A stretch of DNA of 64,000 nucleotides from Aquila chrysaetos chrysaetos (GCF_900496995.4 NC_044010.1:4650001-4714000); one strand, 5' to 3'. Shown: positions 11,564 through 23,911, counted from the stretch's first letter. Notes: generated by a model not told the origin, from the sequence alone. A program made the numbers and translations.

Positions 11564-14179
11564 CTGTTTGTTTTTTCAGTTTAAAATGAAGATGCCGACA
11601 AAGTTCTGGTTACTCACCAGCCTTTGAAATGTGGATGAAACATGAATTCTTGCAGCCATAAAAATAAGAGAAGTGAGAAGAGGAGGTAGAGTTAGAATGG
11701 ATGAATGGATGGATAGATTAAATAGGAAAGGGGAGTAGGGTGTTGCTTCTGTTTGTATTCACAGTTATCTCCACACTGACATAAGCTTTGCATTCCAGAT
11801 CACCCCCAATTAATACGGAGGTTTTGTGCTCGCCTTTCAAAACAGTTCCTCATAAATTATCTTGATTTAGAAACCTTCAGAGCACTTGAGGCTTGACAGA
11901 AACGTACGCTGTGCCTGTGTCAGCTCCCCAAAAGCAGTGGAGAAGTTCACCAGGTGCCAGCAGGATTTGGTTTCCTTTGTGAGGGGAGAACTAAAAGAAC
12001 TAAATGAGCATGCAAACACATGTGCATCCAGACTTGCTAAATCTGTCCTTATTTCATTAGTCCTCTGCGGGTAATCAGAGGACATGTAAAGCACAGCTTT
12101 CAGCTGCTTCACCTGAGTAACACTTGGGGGGATAATTAAGGACTTGCCTGAGAGAGCAAAGAGAGAGGCAGAAGAAAGAATGAAGGTCTTTAGGAAGGGA
12201 ATGAATAAGCTAACTGGGATCACTTCAAGAGTGAAGTTGGCTTTGAAGGACACCCACTGAAGGTATTCCACCTGTAGGAATGAATGCGTTTCTCAAATAC
12301 CCGCATGGAAACCAATATTGAACTACCTGGGGCTGCTTTCATGTAAATCCCTAGGAAAAAGAGACTAGGCTAGTTCAGAGAATGGGGCTTCAGTGATGCC
12401 ATGCCATGCCGTGCTTTAAACGTTATCCTGGATCTTGGCACAACCTGGCCAGTGGCAGAGGCCAGAGAGAATAACAACCATCAGAGGCAGCGTGGGACAG
12501 GGAAGGAGTTGCAAGCATCACTCGGTCAAGTATTACGCTCAGGAAATCCGATCAAGCACAGGACAAGTTAGAGCTGTACCAGATGGTTTGAGATCTATGA
12601 GAGTGGCAGCTATAAATGTGGGGGACAGGGTGCCAGGTGCACTGAATAACGATGGCCAGGATGATTTAGAGACAACGTGCCACCTGTCACAAGCAAGGGG
12701 TGCCCAGCCAGCTGGCAACGTCTGCCATGACATCCCAATGCACGTGTGTTCGAGGGTGAGCACTTTGTGCCGGTGGTGCGGCACGACGGCATGCCAACAG
12801 GCAGGGCTGCCTGCAAGCTAGTCCAAGTGCAAGCAGGGTATGCTGGCACGCTGCACCTGACCTTGCGGTTTCCTCACGGTGCTGAAGAGATGTGTGCATT
12901 GAACACCGAGCAGGCACGTGGCGAGGGCAGGTCGACGGTCCAGGACTTCGCCCAGGAAAAGAGTTTTTCTCCTTCCTCTCGCTCCTTTTGCTGCATGGCT
13001 GGCACTGCCCGAGTTCCCAGGACACAGTCACGGCTCCTCGCTTCCCCCTGCCACTGCCGTCCCTGACTGCAGCTCTCTGCTGAGAATGTGAGCGGTGGCA
13101 GTGTCCCAGCAGGGAACTGGGAGCCCAGAAGAGGGAGAGAATAGGGCAGTTTAAACTCATGGTTGGCATGTCCAAATAGTCCAGGGCATAGACACAGCTG
13201 CAAAGGGCTCCCGGCCACATGGAGAAAATGTTACGCTGGCACAAGGCTTTGGAGAGGGTGGGAGCATTTCAGAAGAGCACAACGTCTCCCACCTTCCCCA
13301 AAGGCCCTAGCAGAGAAGGAAAGTAGCGAACTCTCTGTCGCTCACCATCTTACAAAGGCTGTACCCATTGCACAGCCCAGAGCCAGCCCCTCGCTGCTGG
13401 AAACCTCTTCCCCTTAATGATAGCGCACTGCTCTAACGAACGACAATTTCTGTGACAGCATAAAATGAATGGGGAACACTCTCAATCTGAAGTTTGTATC
13501 GAATTAAATATTACAGCATTGATTGGGTTATTCATTTAGCATCTCACTCAATAAACATCTCTTGCAGCGCATGTTTCTCCATTTATCTTACCTTGTCGTG
13601 GAACCTGCGCTTACCCACCGCGCTCGGCACTGCTGCCTGGCTGAGGCGGGGAGGAGGGAGGATGCACGGCCCAGGAAAGCTGCGTTCAGCATTTCTTCCA
13701 AAGAACGAGAGCTCTGCTTGGGCGTCACAAAATAGACCAGAGCTCTGGTCTGTGGAGGAGAGGTACTCGCTTCTCTCAGAGCTGGCTAAAGACGGCACAG
13801 ACTTCCAGGGTCTCTGCTGGGCTGTGACTCAAGCTTAAAACCCAGGACAACCGAGACACGTGGAGAGCAAATAACAAGGCAAGCTAATGCAGTGCTGAGG
13901 GCTTATCTGTAACCTGTGCGTGTGTTTCTCCTGGGGGTCTTATTTTAATGCCCCCGGTAAGTCATTTCTGTGGCTGAAAGAATGCAAAACCTAGTCTGAT
14001 CCTGTTACTTAATCAGGAATATTGCAAGAGGACCAGAGCTATTTTAAACTTCACCCCTCAGAAAACACTTGCGAAGCTAGAAAGCCCCATAAAAATGTCA
14101 ATGCAAATGCAAGTGCTCAGTGATTTGGGTGTAGGCAGTGAATCCACTCTCACAGGCACCGAATGGACACAGCCTGTAA
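11564..14179. other. Unique sequence, no gene recognised
   Basis: There is a short GGAT-type run near 11700 and a triplicated TGCCA near 12399. The patch at about 12600-13100 is richer in CpG and carries overlapping frames on both strands (up to 185 codons), but none resembles a known protein. I see no RNA gene. Confidence 0.5.
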
Positions 14180-14387
14180 AATGCTTGGCAGGCTTTTGGG
14201 CTCCGTAAGTAATCCAGGAGCCATTCTGGGAGATGGAATGCAATTACTAGGACTAGTTGATACCAATTTATTTAGTGAATTTGCTTTATTCTGCTCAAGA
14301 TCTGATCGCAGCTGCCCAAATTTGTTTGTTGTTTGCATTTGTTCATTGAATTATTTGTGCAGGTAAATTATAGCCTATTAATCATGT
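14180..14387. promoter_or_regulatory. Possible conserved non-coding element
   Basis: AT-rich sequence with clustered homeodomain-like TAAT and ATTA cores (CAATTACTAG, GAATTATTTG, AAATTATAG, TATTAATCATG) and little simple repeat. This texture is typical of vertebrate conserved enhancers. Conservation cannot be seen in a single sequence, so this is inference. Confidence 0.2.
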
Positions 14388-14486
14388 TTATTATGACAGT
14401 GCCTAGGGATTGACCAAGAATGCACCCCCTCTGCCTGTTTTCTGGGTAGTGTGCAAAGACAGAATAATAGGCAATCCCTGGCCTCA
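14388..14486 (+). repeat. Ancient L3-like repeat tail
   Basis: The order of blocks TTATTATGACAGTGCCTAGG, GTGTGCAAAGACAGAATAA and GGCAATCCCTGGCC follows a widespread amniote repeat tail (cagtgcctag, gtgctgtacaaacacagaa, agacagtccctgccc). The copy is strongly diverged. I call it L3-like, but the exact family needs a repeat library. Confidence 0.5.
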
Positions 14487-17400
14487 TTTATGTTTGAATT
14501 GAGTGCTTTGATTATTTGCTATTTGTCAGTTGTTGGCCGTTTAAGTTGTTTAGCATTCTTTGTTTTCCTTAAGACCGGTAACATAAGCTCTTCAAGTAAG
14601 AATTAAATGTTACAAACAAATCACTGGAGCTTTGGTTTTCTTGGAAAGTGGGTGGTGGGTTGGGACAGTGGAGGTAAGAAAATTCACTAAGACGAGAGAA
14701 AGAACAGTTGGGCCCCAATTTTTTTTCAAATAGCTGCATGCCTTGCTAACTGGGGGAGTGGGAGAGCTGTATGCAGTTAACGATCTCGTGTTCCTTTTTC
14801 TCCCATCACACTGTTTTGTTGCATGTACCTGTATAAGAATAATCTAGTATGTTGTAGCTTAAGCTGGATTCTTCCTTATTTGGTTATTTAAATAAAGGGG
14901 CTCAAAGCTAGTGTCTCATCCTCGGCTCTGCTCTTACCGTTTCAGCTATGGCACTCTGCTCTCCAGTCATCAACATCGCTCCTTGGTGGTCCACATTTTC
15001 TGGAATACTCTTTACTGCAAAAGCTAGGCTTGCTGTACAGGTCTGAAGATGTGCCTTTCCCAGCTGGTAAGACACATGTTCCTACAGCATCTGAAGGTCT
15101 GATAAAGCCACTCCTTTGTCTCTTGTCTTCCCTGCTTCCAACATGGGTTGCAACTGATTCTTTTCCTGAAGTCTTCTCTCTGAAGTGAGCCTCCATCTTT
15201 GCATCATGTTAGATCCTTTGCCTTCTCTGTTGTCTACATCTCTTCTCCTCCTTGCTTTCATCCTTTTCCATGCCTTGTCTTCTATTCACTTCTCAGCACC
15301 TTTCACACATGGACATACAAATCTGTGCCCAAAACTTGGTTAAAGGTTCTATTCTTCTTTTTTCAGTGGATAATTTCTTCCCATTTCCTCCTGTTCAGAT
15401 GAAAATTCTTGAACTGGAATTCTCCTGAATGTCAAAGGAGCCTAGATAGGTTAAACCCAACTCATGCCTAGTGAGTTCCTGTTCACCACAGTTTTTCATG
15501 TAAAGCTGACCCCAAACAAGAAGTTTTCCTACCAAAAAAGGGTAAAAATGAAAAACTTCTCCACTTAAAATTTCAAACTGGATCTCCACTTTCCACTTCA
15601 AACACTGCACTTAAAATATTTTACTTCAACCTTGCAAAGTTAGAACTTAATATGGTGCCACAGGGGCAAGGGCAGTTCTTCAGACCTTCAGCTTAGGGCT
15701 CGCCTCTAAGGAAGACCCTCTCCCAGTGGAGAATGGAGGAAAGCTCAACCCCCATAAGGCCCTGCAGCAGCTTCCAAGGCATAACACTGCTTTTTGCTTC
15801 CATTTCCTTCTTAAATTTTAGTTAGTGAAAATCCCAGGGTTCAGTTCAAGGAAAACAAACAATCCCAATGGGTGTTTTTTGACCCAGCTGTTATTAAGAC
15901 CGTTGACAACCTCTTATATTCAACACTAAAATTCTGCTGGATATAGAGGTCAGATCCTTAAAGCTTGTATTGTCCTTAGCTTTCATTCTTCTCTTCCTCT
16001 CTTTTTCTCTGTCTCTGACATACAACTGACCACAGTGAAGCTTTCTTTGGCAGTTTGCTCATGCTTGTTATTTGTCTATCTATCTATCTCCCCTCCCATG
16101 CCTTTCAGCACCCCAGTTTCTTTTCCAGATAAACAGGGATCCTCAGGGAAAGCAGAGAGTTGGAGTTGAGAGAAGCAGAGGGAGGATTAGTCCCAGAGGA
16201 TGCCACGATCAGCTGAGTTCTCAGTTTGAAGTTCTGGAACTGGAGGGCTGTATTCCCTGGTGGACTAGAAATAACTGCAGGTATGAAGCTTGACATTAAT
16301 GCATTGTGTTTTAAATCCTTTTGTGTTCGCAAACCAGGAGTCGCCGTAGCTACATGGCACAATGAAGTGTGCGCGCTGGAACAAGTAAGTGCTCTTTGTC
16401 TGGAGAGGGAATAGAAGCATTTCAAATTATTGCTTTGAAGAATAGTTCTTCCTGGTGCTTATTTGATTTTGTTATACATATACAAAGTATTCAAGCTAAA
16501 TGCCTTTGCTAGCTCAATTACTACAGTTTACTTACCAAGGCTCTGTTAAATGCTTTCAAGTGCAAGTCCCTTCTGTACCATTAAAGAGGCTTTCCATTTC
16601 TGTGATACTGTATTAAGCTTCACACTTCCACTCCCTAGTGGACTTTGGCTTGTAACTGGATACTAATACATCCTATTACACAAACCAAAGCGATGGGGCA
16701 GGGCTGTGCTACAGAAGGACTTTTAGGATCCACCGTTCTAAATTTCTCGAAGCAGTCAATTTTGTGCCACTCCTCATTTCCCAAATTTTCCAAAGTCAGC
16801 TGTAAGCCTGATAATTTTACCTGACACCACGTTTTCCACTTGTTCACTGCATTTCGGTTAACATGGTGGCTGGAACGAGGAGAAACACAGCACAGTCTCC
16901 TCTAAGGAGACTCTCTGACCCAGTTACTGTGCAAGCTTTTGATCCTGCAGTCTCGAGAGAAACCACAGGCAGCCAAGTGGACGGCAAGCTGGAGTTGTGA
17001 GGGAATATTGTTATGGACAGGAGGAGGAAAGGGGAACTCCGAATTCTTCCGCTACGTCTGTGACAGACAGCCCTCCCATAACATCCGTGGCCAGTTCTCT
17101 CCCGCGTGAAAAGGACTGAAGCGATATCCCCCACTGCCCAACAAATCTCTGTTGTAGTTCCCCTAGTGCCCCAGGACCCGCTTTTCCATCAGCTGGTGTC
17201 TCAGAGCGTTAGCTGTTTGCAAACATGCCGCTACCCACGTGTTTACTCACAATCGTCCCAAAAGCATATCCCGCAGGCGGTTCATGGTTTAGGTTAAAAA
17301 AAAAAAACATATGGAAATTTATGCAGGTAAAGACACTAGTCGCCGTGCTGTGTTTAAAAAAAAAAATCCATTGATGAGAACTGGGCTGCAATATGACTTT

Positions 17401-19740
17401 AATGACTAACCACAGTGGAGTTCCGGAAACCAATAGACACAGTACAGGTGAATTGCTTAGTCTGTGCTTCCTAAAATAAAGTTTTCCTGTGTGGGGGCCC
17501 TCAACATATTCTAAAGCGTGGGCCACCTCCTGTTTGAGAGGCTGCCTTACAGATGCCTCCCCTTCCATTCAGAACCAGGGGGGATGTGTTTCTTCTCCCT
17601 GGCAATTTAATAATACCCCTGTGACAGCTCCAGTGATCACTTGCACAGAGAACTCATATGCTGGGGGTATTTTGTGTATTGTTAACATCTTTAAATGTGA
17701 TTTAGCAGCTGGAAACAAAGAGGAGAAGCTGGAACCACAAGACCATCAGATCTGCATCGCCTGTGTTTAACATCTGTGAGCTCAGAAATGGAGGGAAGAA
17801 AGAGATTCTCAGATTCTCACAGCTAAAAATCTGCCGCAAGACAAATGAGGGGCTGCGGTAGGACTGCTTGGATGAAGTTGCCCTTTTCTGCGTACAACTG
17901 CATCCTACCTGCCTGTGCAGAGGTATCCCCATGGCACCAGATAAATAAAAAAGTGAGTAAACAAGATAATCTCTACTTGAAAAGAGAAATATGTCCTGTT
18001 TATAATGCAGACTAGATGCATTTGCCATGTAAGTTCCTCTGAAACGTTCCCTGAGGCAAAGAGACTCCAAGTGAACAACAATCTCCAGATTACACCTCAG
18101 ACAATATAAGGCAGACCATGGTCTCCTTTTCAGGGAGGTCCAGGGACAAAATAGAAATCTTCCCTGAAAAGTCCAGGCAAAAAAGTCCAGTTTGACCAGA
18201 AAATCATCCACGCTATCAGGGGACAAGCAGAAAAGGTAAACTTCTTAATACAGAACTCAGGCCACCTTAATACTTTCCTCTGTTGTGTGTGTCCTCCTAT
18301 AAAACTGGGGCAATCCAGGGGATAGAGAATGTTTCAAGGGAGCATCCACTTTAAATTGCTGGTAGCAGTCCCCTGACCTCTGAAATCTTCCTACCTGCGC
18401 TGTATGTGCCCCACCGCAGCGTTCCCCGGCTGCCTTCAGAAGGGCGGCACAACCGCCTCCCCGCTTTGATGCTGCAAAGTGAAGTTTGAGCATCACAAAG
18501 AAGTACCACTCTGGAAACTGCAGCCCTCAGCTGCAAACAGGCTAACACACAGCACGCCGTACAGCAGGGCTGGGAAGCCTGCAGCGAGGTTCACCAGTAG
18601 GCAGAACCAGCATTTGGGATCTTTGTACCTGAATGGCAAAAATGCCAGTCACACGGTGGCAAGCTGTTGATACAGTGCAAACTCACGCTGATCGTCAGAG
18701 CGTGTTGGTGGGGGAAATGTTTCTGCAGGCTTCGTACTGGAACGGGGCTTGTCTCTGCGTGTTCTTTCAACGTTAAACCAGATCCTTTGGTGTCCTGTTT
18801 TCTCATAACTGGCACAAGGCTGGCTTGCATTCCTTATTGTGTGCACAAGAGACGTGGCACCGTGTGCCAGCGCCTGGTTCAGATCACGTTTACACAACTG
18901 CGTTCACTGGTACTGTACGGATACGGTACTGAAAGGCTTGCAGGTGCACAACTTGAAACACTGCAATATTATCCCTGCTCTCTATTAACACAGCGTTCTG
19001 GAAATCCTAAATTTGAGGGCCAGGGAGACAGCTTTTATTTTTACTGGTATCGCAACATGAAGCCATTTGTGATGGTGGGAAATCCCTGCCTTAGGTACGC
19101 TGGGACTTTATGGTATTGCATTGGTAGAATAAGCCTACACTAGTGGAGTACTAATCTGCAGTAGTTATACTGGTATAAATTACCCAGGCAGAGGCAAGAT
19201 TTCACTTGTTCATGTTTCATTCAAATTACTATTTGATATGCCCAAAGTTCTTGGCTTTTGCAAGCCGTTGTCGAGTATGAGCACTCACAGAAAGGCACAA
19301 ATTCATCTCTGACCTGAGGGTTTTCTCCCCGCGGTGGGAAGGCAGATGGCAGTGAGGATGAGCTGGATTTCCAGGCGAGGGATGAGCGGGGCAGGGAGGC
19401 AGCAGGTCCACGTGAGGTGCGGTGCCCAAGCTCTCCCCTCCCAGCCAAGGGACCATCGGTAAGGAGGCTGTTTAGCCAATACATATTTTCCTCTTTAGTA
19501 CATAACGGTAACCTGAATAAAAGGTTTGAATTACAAAGCAGGCTTACCCAGCACATTCTCTGAGCAATGACTGCCATTTGTGTCAAGAAAATAAAGAAGG
19601 AGAGAGCTGGCTGGCACACATGGGCAGGAGTGACTGAGAGTAAGGCAGAGCGGCGATTGAGGCAGTAAGCTGGAAGTGAGAGGCTTACCCTGCCGAAACA
19701 AAATTAAAGAAAGCCACAACGACAAAGGAAATTTGATTAA
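14487..19740. other. Unique sequence, no gene recognised
   Basis: There is a (TATC)n microsatellite at about 16075-16089 and A runs at about 17296 and 17356. A minus-strand frame of 174 codons (17702-18226) and a plus-strand frame of 158 codons (18667-19143) are at chance length and have no domain I recognise. Confidence 0.5.
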
Positions 19741-19750
19741 AAAAAAAAAA
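19741..19750. repeat. Poly-A tract inside an A-rich run
   Basis: This tract is part of an A-rich run of about 13 bases starting at the end of the previous line. No element body is recognised. Confidence 0.6.
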
Positions 19751-19993
19751 AGTAGATTGTTATTATTGGAAAGTCGAGTGCTTTGTGCCAGCAACAAAGC
19801 AATATCGTTCACAAAAGCCTAATAACTATTGCTTCTCTTCTCCTTTCCTGCAGCTTCTCGCCTGCCTCGCCATTCCCCGCAGCCAGCCGGTGAGCCAGGG
19901 CCAGCGGAGGTACGGGGGGCACGGGAGCGGGCTGTGGGGTGGGAGAGCTGTGGGGCTGAGGCAGCCGACATCCCTCTGTAACTCACCGAGGAC

Positions 19994-20235
19994 CTCGTCC
20001 TTCCTCTCCTGCCGCCTCTCCTCTCGCATCTCTCGTTCAGCCTCTCTGCCTTTCTCTTTCCCTGCTCCACTGGTGCCCTTCTCTCCTTCCCTCTCTCCAT
20101 CCTTCCCTCTCTCCTCCTGCCTCACCCTATTTTTCCCTTTCTCTGCCCCCTCTATCTCCTCTCCCTTTTCCTCTCCCCTGTCACTCAGCTGTGCCTCTCC
20201 TTTCCCCACTCCCCTCTCCCCCTCTCTCTCCCTGG
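19994..20235 (+). repeat. Long CT-rich (polypyrimidine) tract
   Basis: About 240 bases are dominated by C and T on the plus strand, built from irregular CTCTCC, TTCC and CCCTCT blocks with few interruptions. It has no fixed unit. Its mirror-like homopyrimidine character makes triplex (H-DNA) formation possible. The overlapping 155-codon plus frame and 127-codon minus frame are products of this composition. Confidence 0.75.
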
Positions 20236-20239
20236 CTGC

Positions 20240-20580
20240 GCCGTGTTACTAATGTGCAGTAATGGTATGGCTGGAAAGTCATTTGCGCTCCCCTTCTCTT
20301 TATTTTTTTCCTGCAGTATTATTAAAACTGCTCCATCACTGGCTGTAATGGGAGCGTCTGTATTTTCTCCCTCGCCCGTATCCCTGACATGACATAATGC
20401 CTGCCCTCACCAAGACGCTATAACACCGAGGTAATTGAAACATAACTCACCGTAAATTACAGGCCGTTGTTCCAGGCAGGGCCCCGGCCATGCTTCCTGG
20501 AGCTCATTCCAACTGGAAGCTAAACATTGCTTTAAAAGGGATGCTTAAGCAAAACAAAGCCATTTAAAGAGCAACACAAA
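20240..20580. promoter_or_regulatory. Possible conserved non-coding element
   Basis: Directly after the CT tract comes complex, non-repetitive sequence with many TAAT, ATTA and AATT cores (GTTACTAATGTG, GTATTATTAAAAC, GGTAATTGAAAC, GTAAATTACAGG) and scattered preserved CpGs. It has no long open frame. The appearance is that of a conserved enhancer, but this is inference only. Confidence 0.25.
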
Positions 20581-21129
20581 CATGGAGAGGGAGGGGAGCA
20601 AGGGGCTTGGGCTCTCCTGGAGACGTGGGCTCCCGCCTGCGTGGCAGCCGGTGGGGCTGAGCGGTCGACGGGTGCTTACGGTGACTTTTCTGGGGTCTGG
20701 GCGTGCTGAGCCGGGGGGCACTGGGGCTGAGGTGCCCTTGCAGAAGCGAGCGTCAGCGTCAAATGAGCATCTCTGTTAGCAGAGAGGCTGAGGACGGAGA
20801 GGGCCATGTGAACAACTTCTTAGCTAAAAAGCGCATTTTGGCAGGTCAGAGGTGCAAGGCTTTGATGGGATGCTTGCAGAGTCGGTGTGCCCTAACTCCC
20901 ATCGCAGATGTGGCAACCCGAGGCTCTATCCATCCCTGCGGGGTCTGAGTTCTCCTTGTTGAAAGTGATGAGGCTGCAGCCTCCAAAAGGCCCAAATCAG
21001 TGTGGGCTGCAGGGTCCTAAATGCTGCAACGGAGAATCCCTCCCTCCCCATGCGTAAAACTAGCAACTGATACCTGTACTCAGAGCTGAATATTTGCTGA
21101 CCCTGAGACTTGAAAGACATTGGGCTCTT
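20581..21129. other. Unique sequence, no gene recognised
   Basis: No recognised repeat, exon or RNA gene. Confidence 0.5.
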
Positions 21130-21290
21130 GAAAGTTCGTGGTTTTAGTCCCAGGTGTCCCACTCGTCTGCTGAATAACCTCAGGTAAGTGACTTCGCTTT
21201 CCTCTGTGCCTCAGTTTCCCCTTCCGCAACACAGGGGACAAAACACCAGCTTCCTTTGTCAGGCAGCCAGTGATGACCCAGTGATATATC
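21130..21290 (+). repeat. MIR-like SINE copy
   Basis: The 3' half of a MIR-type SINE is clear: CCTCAGGTAAGTGACTTC, then CCTCTGTGCCTCAGTTTCCC, then a degraded 'aaaatgggg' block, then CAGTGATATATCAAAAG. These follow the usual order (ttgggcaagtcactt, ctctgtgcctcagtttcc, tgtaaaatgggg). The first part (GTTTTAGTCCCAGGTGTCCC) fits the MIR core. Confidence 0.75.
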
Positions 21291-21384
21291 AAAAGTATAT
21301 GAGGATGAGGCAGGTCTAATTACCCCACTGCTGATGACAGGAGCGTGAGCTGCTAGGAAACATCATTTTGCGGTCAGAAGACAG

Positions 21385-21488
21385 CCCTGGAAATCAGTAC
21401 TCCTGGGTTTTGGTTTTGACTCTTGCTTTGGCTGGTTCCGTGCCCGTCGGCCAGCCCCTCCGGCACGCCGTGGCTCAGCTCCCCCCAA
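21385..21488 (+). repeat. Second MIR-like copy, truncated
   Basis: GGAAATCAGTACTCCTGGGT followed by a diverged CTCTTGCTTTGGCT matches the MIR-core block 'agactcctgggttc...ctctgccactg', and GTGGCTCAGCTCCCCC matches the later 'gtgcctcagtttccc'. The copy is about 100 bp downstream of the first one and in the same orientation. Confidence 0.5.
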
Positions 21489-22569
21489 ACCCTGTAGCAT
21501 CACCCAGAGAACTGGCTGGTTTGGGATTTGGTCTGTCATCCCTTGAATTCTGGGAAGTTTTGAGCAAAATGCACAAAACCCAAAACGTGCCGTGATTTTT
21601 CTTTAGCAATGGAAGTGAGTATTTGGAAACTTTGAAAAGGTCAGGATTAGACAGAACAGCCTGTGTCTCCCAAGCACAAATTGAGGTCTGTCCAGGGCCT
21701 TTCCATTTATTGTCAGTGGACACCGTGGCCCAAATTTGTGCCTTGGTGTCATGTGGCTGGTGTTCTAGGAATAACAGGGTCTTGTGAGAAACAGCCCTCG
21801 GTGCACTGCTTCACAAAATACAAAGGGCTTTATTTTAGGGAATGAGATTTACTATTCGTCCAGGATGAAATGGCAAAAACTCAGGGAACTACGACCCTGT
21901 GACTGCTCCCGTTTTCCCTGGAGCCCTTCACAGTCAAAACTATTACACTCAGCAACCTAGCAACCGCTGTAAACTGCCCTGGAAGAGCCTGCGGACCCCC
22001 TTTAAGGGCTGGCTCTCTGGCAGCCGGAGAAAAGTCCCCTCAGCGCGATGCTATACAGTGGGTGGGTCCACCAGGGTCGCATGCTCTGGGTGATGCATGG
22101 GTTTGCAATCGATTACTGCAGAGCCCCGGGCGACAGGAGTCGCAGCTGCAGAAATGAAGCCTTGGTAGCGGCTGCTTTGCAGCGTTAAGCGATGCCGTGT
22201 CTGAAGCAGCTCCGGTAACGGAGGGTGACTCGTTCCTGGGGCCACAGGGCTGCTCCGTGGGTGCCCTTTGCTCCTGCCCAACAGTGCCCACCCTTCTGGG
22301 CTTCGCACCTACGTGGGAGCGGGAGAAGCCGAGTTGCGGTGCAGGGCAACGACATATTGTACGGAGGGACCTGCAAAAGGCCAGGCCCTCTGTTTTCTGG
22401 CATGCCACGGGTTAGTCCCTGAAGCAGGTCGATCCGGCATCCCGTGCCACCCCTGTTTGACCAGCTGCAGCAGCAGCAGCGTGGAGCTGCCGTAGGTGTG
22501 TGCTCTCCCACCCCTCGCTTTCCCCCGTGCCTGGTTGGCGTTGATTGCTTTCTGTGAGGCCTGCCACAT
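21489..22569. other. Unique sequence, no gene recognised
   Basis: GC-rich in its second half, with a short CAG run near 22468. Overlapping frames of 65 to 122 codons occur on both strands without recognisable domains. Confidence 0.5.
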
Positions 22570-22800
22570 GCCCCTTGAAAGCGTTTCCATCAACCTTCTT
22601 ACCGTAGCTAAGGTTTCAGCAATCTCACCCCTCCTCTCCTTGACATTATTAGTTTATCTTTGTCCACTGGCAAAGTTCCCGAGCAATTCAACAATAACAG
22701 TTGTTTCTCTGTGGCTGAAAAAGTCATCTCTAGCACTGGCTGTTATTGATCATCTTACAGGAACCGGACATTTTCTTTTCCTTTCCCATTTTTAAAAATA
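22570..22800. promoter_or_regulatory. Possible conserved non-coding element
   Basis: Complex AT-rich sequence with TTATTAGTTTATCTTTGT, GAGCAATTCAACAATAACAG and GTTATTGATCATC, without simple repeats. It has a Sox-like and GATA-like motif texture. Conservation is not visible from one sequence. Confidence 0.2.
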
Positions 22801-23870
22801 CATATTTTGAGTGAGTTTCAGTCAATTTTAGTGCTCATGAAAGTGAAAGACTGATGGTGTTGACTAGAGCTAAACTTAGCTTTAGATGGCTTCCCCTATG
22901 CACACATCTCTACTAATGCACCACATTGCCAACTTGCAGTAACTTCTGGCCTCGCCAGCTCTGCCAGTGCCCCCTCTTGCCTTGCAGCCCCCCCCGGCTC
23001 CTCCAGCCCGGGGGTCCTCACACCAGCCCCTCACTACCGTCCTGTGCAGTGTTGATCTGCTGGCTCTTGGTTAGATGGAGGTATTGGGCTGGAGAAGCTG
23101 CTGTGCCCCAGCTGACGGTGGGAGATGCCGTCAGACTTGCCAGAGCAGAGGGAAAGCGGGGGGCATTGCCAGTCTTTCTCTTAAGCGGTCGGTCAGTCTT
23201 TTCCAGCCCCGTACGCCTGCAGCCCAGGCGCTCTGCAGGGACAAAAAAACCCCTCCACACCCTGGCATCCCGCTCTGCTCTCAGAGATAGATGTGTCTGG
23301 ATAAACCTGACAGAATTGGCAGGGGACAGCATGGGACAAGGTAGGACAGGTCAGGGGGATATGCTTTTCCCACCGCACTCTTCTTTCAATAGCTCCAGGC
23401 TTATACCGAAATCAGACTGAGCCCTTACTCATCTCGTGGCACTGTTTCTTGCTCTCAGCTTCTGCAGTTCTGTTCTTCTCTGAGGGCAGGCAGTGTGAAG
23501 CTCTGTCTAGGATGTCTCCTGGCCTTTTGCCCCACCATGGGGACAAACGGCCATCTAGCTACAAGCAAAAAGAGTGGCAGAGCCAAAGGACCCACTTCTT
23601 GAGAAACCCTGGTACTTCAGCAGCCCCTTTTTCCCTCAACCCTCTAGAAATCAGGTGCTCAACCCCCTAGGAAAGTACTGAATTGTAACTGTCATTTCAA
23701 ATCACCATTTCTAAATGAAATACTAAGGAGTCTTAACATGTCATTTCATTTTCAGGGTATTGTTCCTTTTAAAAAAAAAAAAAAAATCCGAACATATATT
23801 GTAGCCTGTTTGGTGGGGGAAAAAAAGACATTTGAGGCTAAAACAAAAATTGAGTTTTTGATTTTGAAGT
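22801..23870. other. Unique sequence, no gene recognised
   Basis: A GC-rich patch at 22930-23330 is followed by an A run near 23770-23786. The 164-codon plus-strand frame at 22926-23420 has no recognisable domain and is overlapped by open frames on the other strand. Confidence 0.5.
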
Positions 23871-23911
23871 ATTGATTCAAAATAGGGGGGAGGAATTAAT
23901 TTTGAATCAAT
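23871..23911. repeat. Perfect 13-bp inverted repeat (hairpin)
   Basis: ATTGATTCAAAAT (23871-23883) and its exact reverse complement ATTTTGAATCAAT (23899-23911) flank a 15-base, G-rich loop. It could be a cruciform or the remnant of a palindromic element. I recognise no family. Confidence 0.8.

Noticed and set aside
17702..18226. 174-codon minus-strand frame
   Set aside because: No recognisable motif; aromatic and serine-rich composition typical of a chance antisense frame.
19120..19200. Words like TACACTAGTGGAG and TACTGGTATAAATTACC resembling an old reptile repeat
   Set aside because: The similarity is too weak and short to assign a family.
19854..19889. 36-base segment between CCTGCAG and GTGAGC (micro-exon-like)
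   Set aside because: Too short to judge and set in CT-rich sequence that creates acceptor-like tracts; noted only as context for the CT tract.
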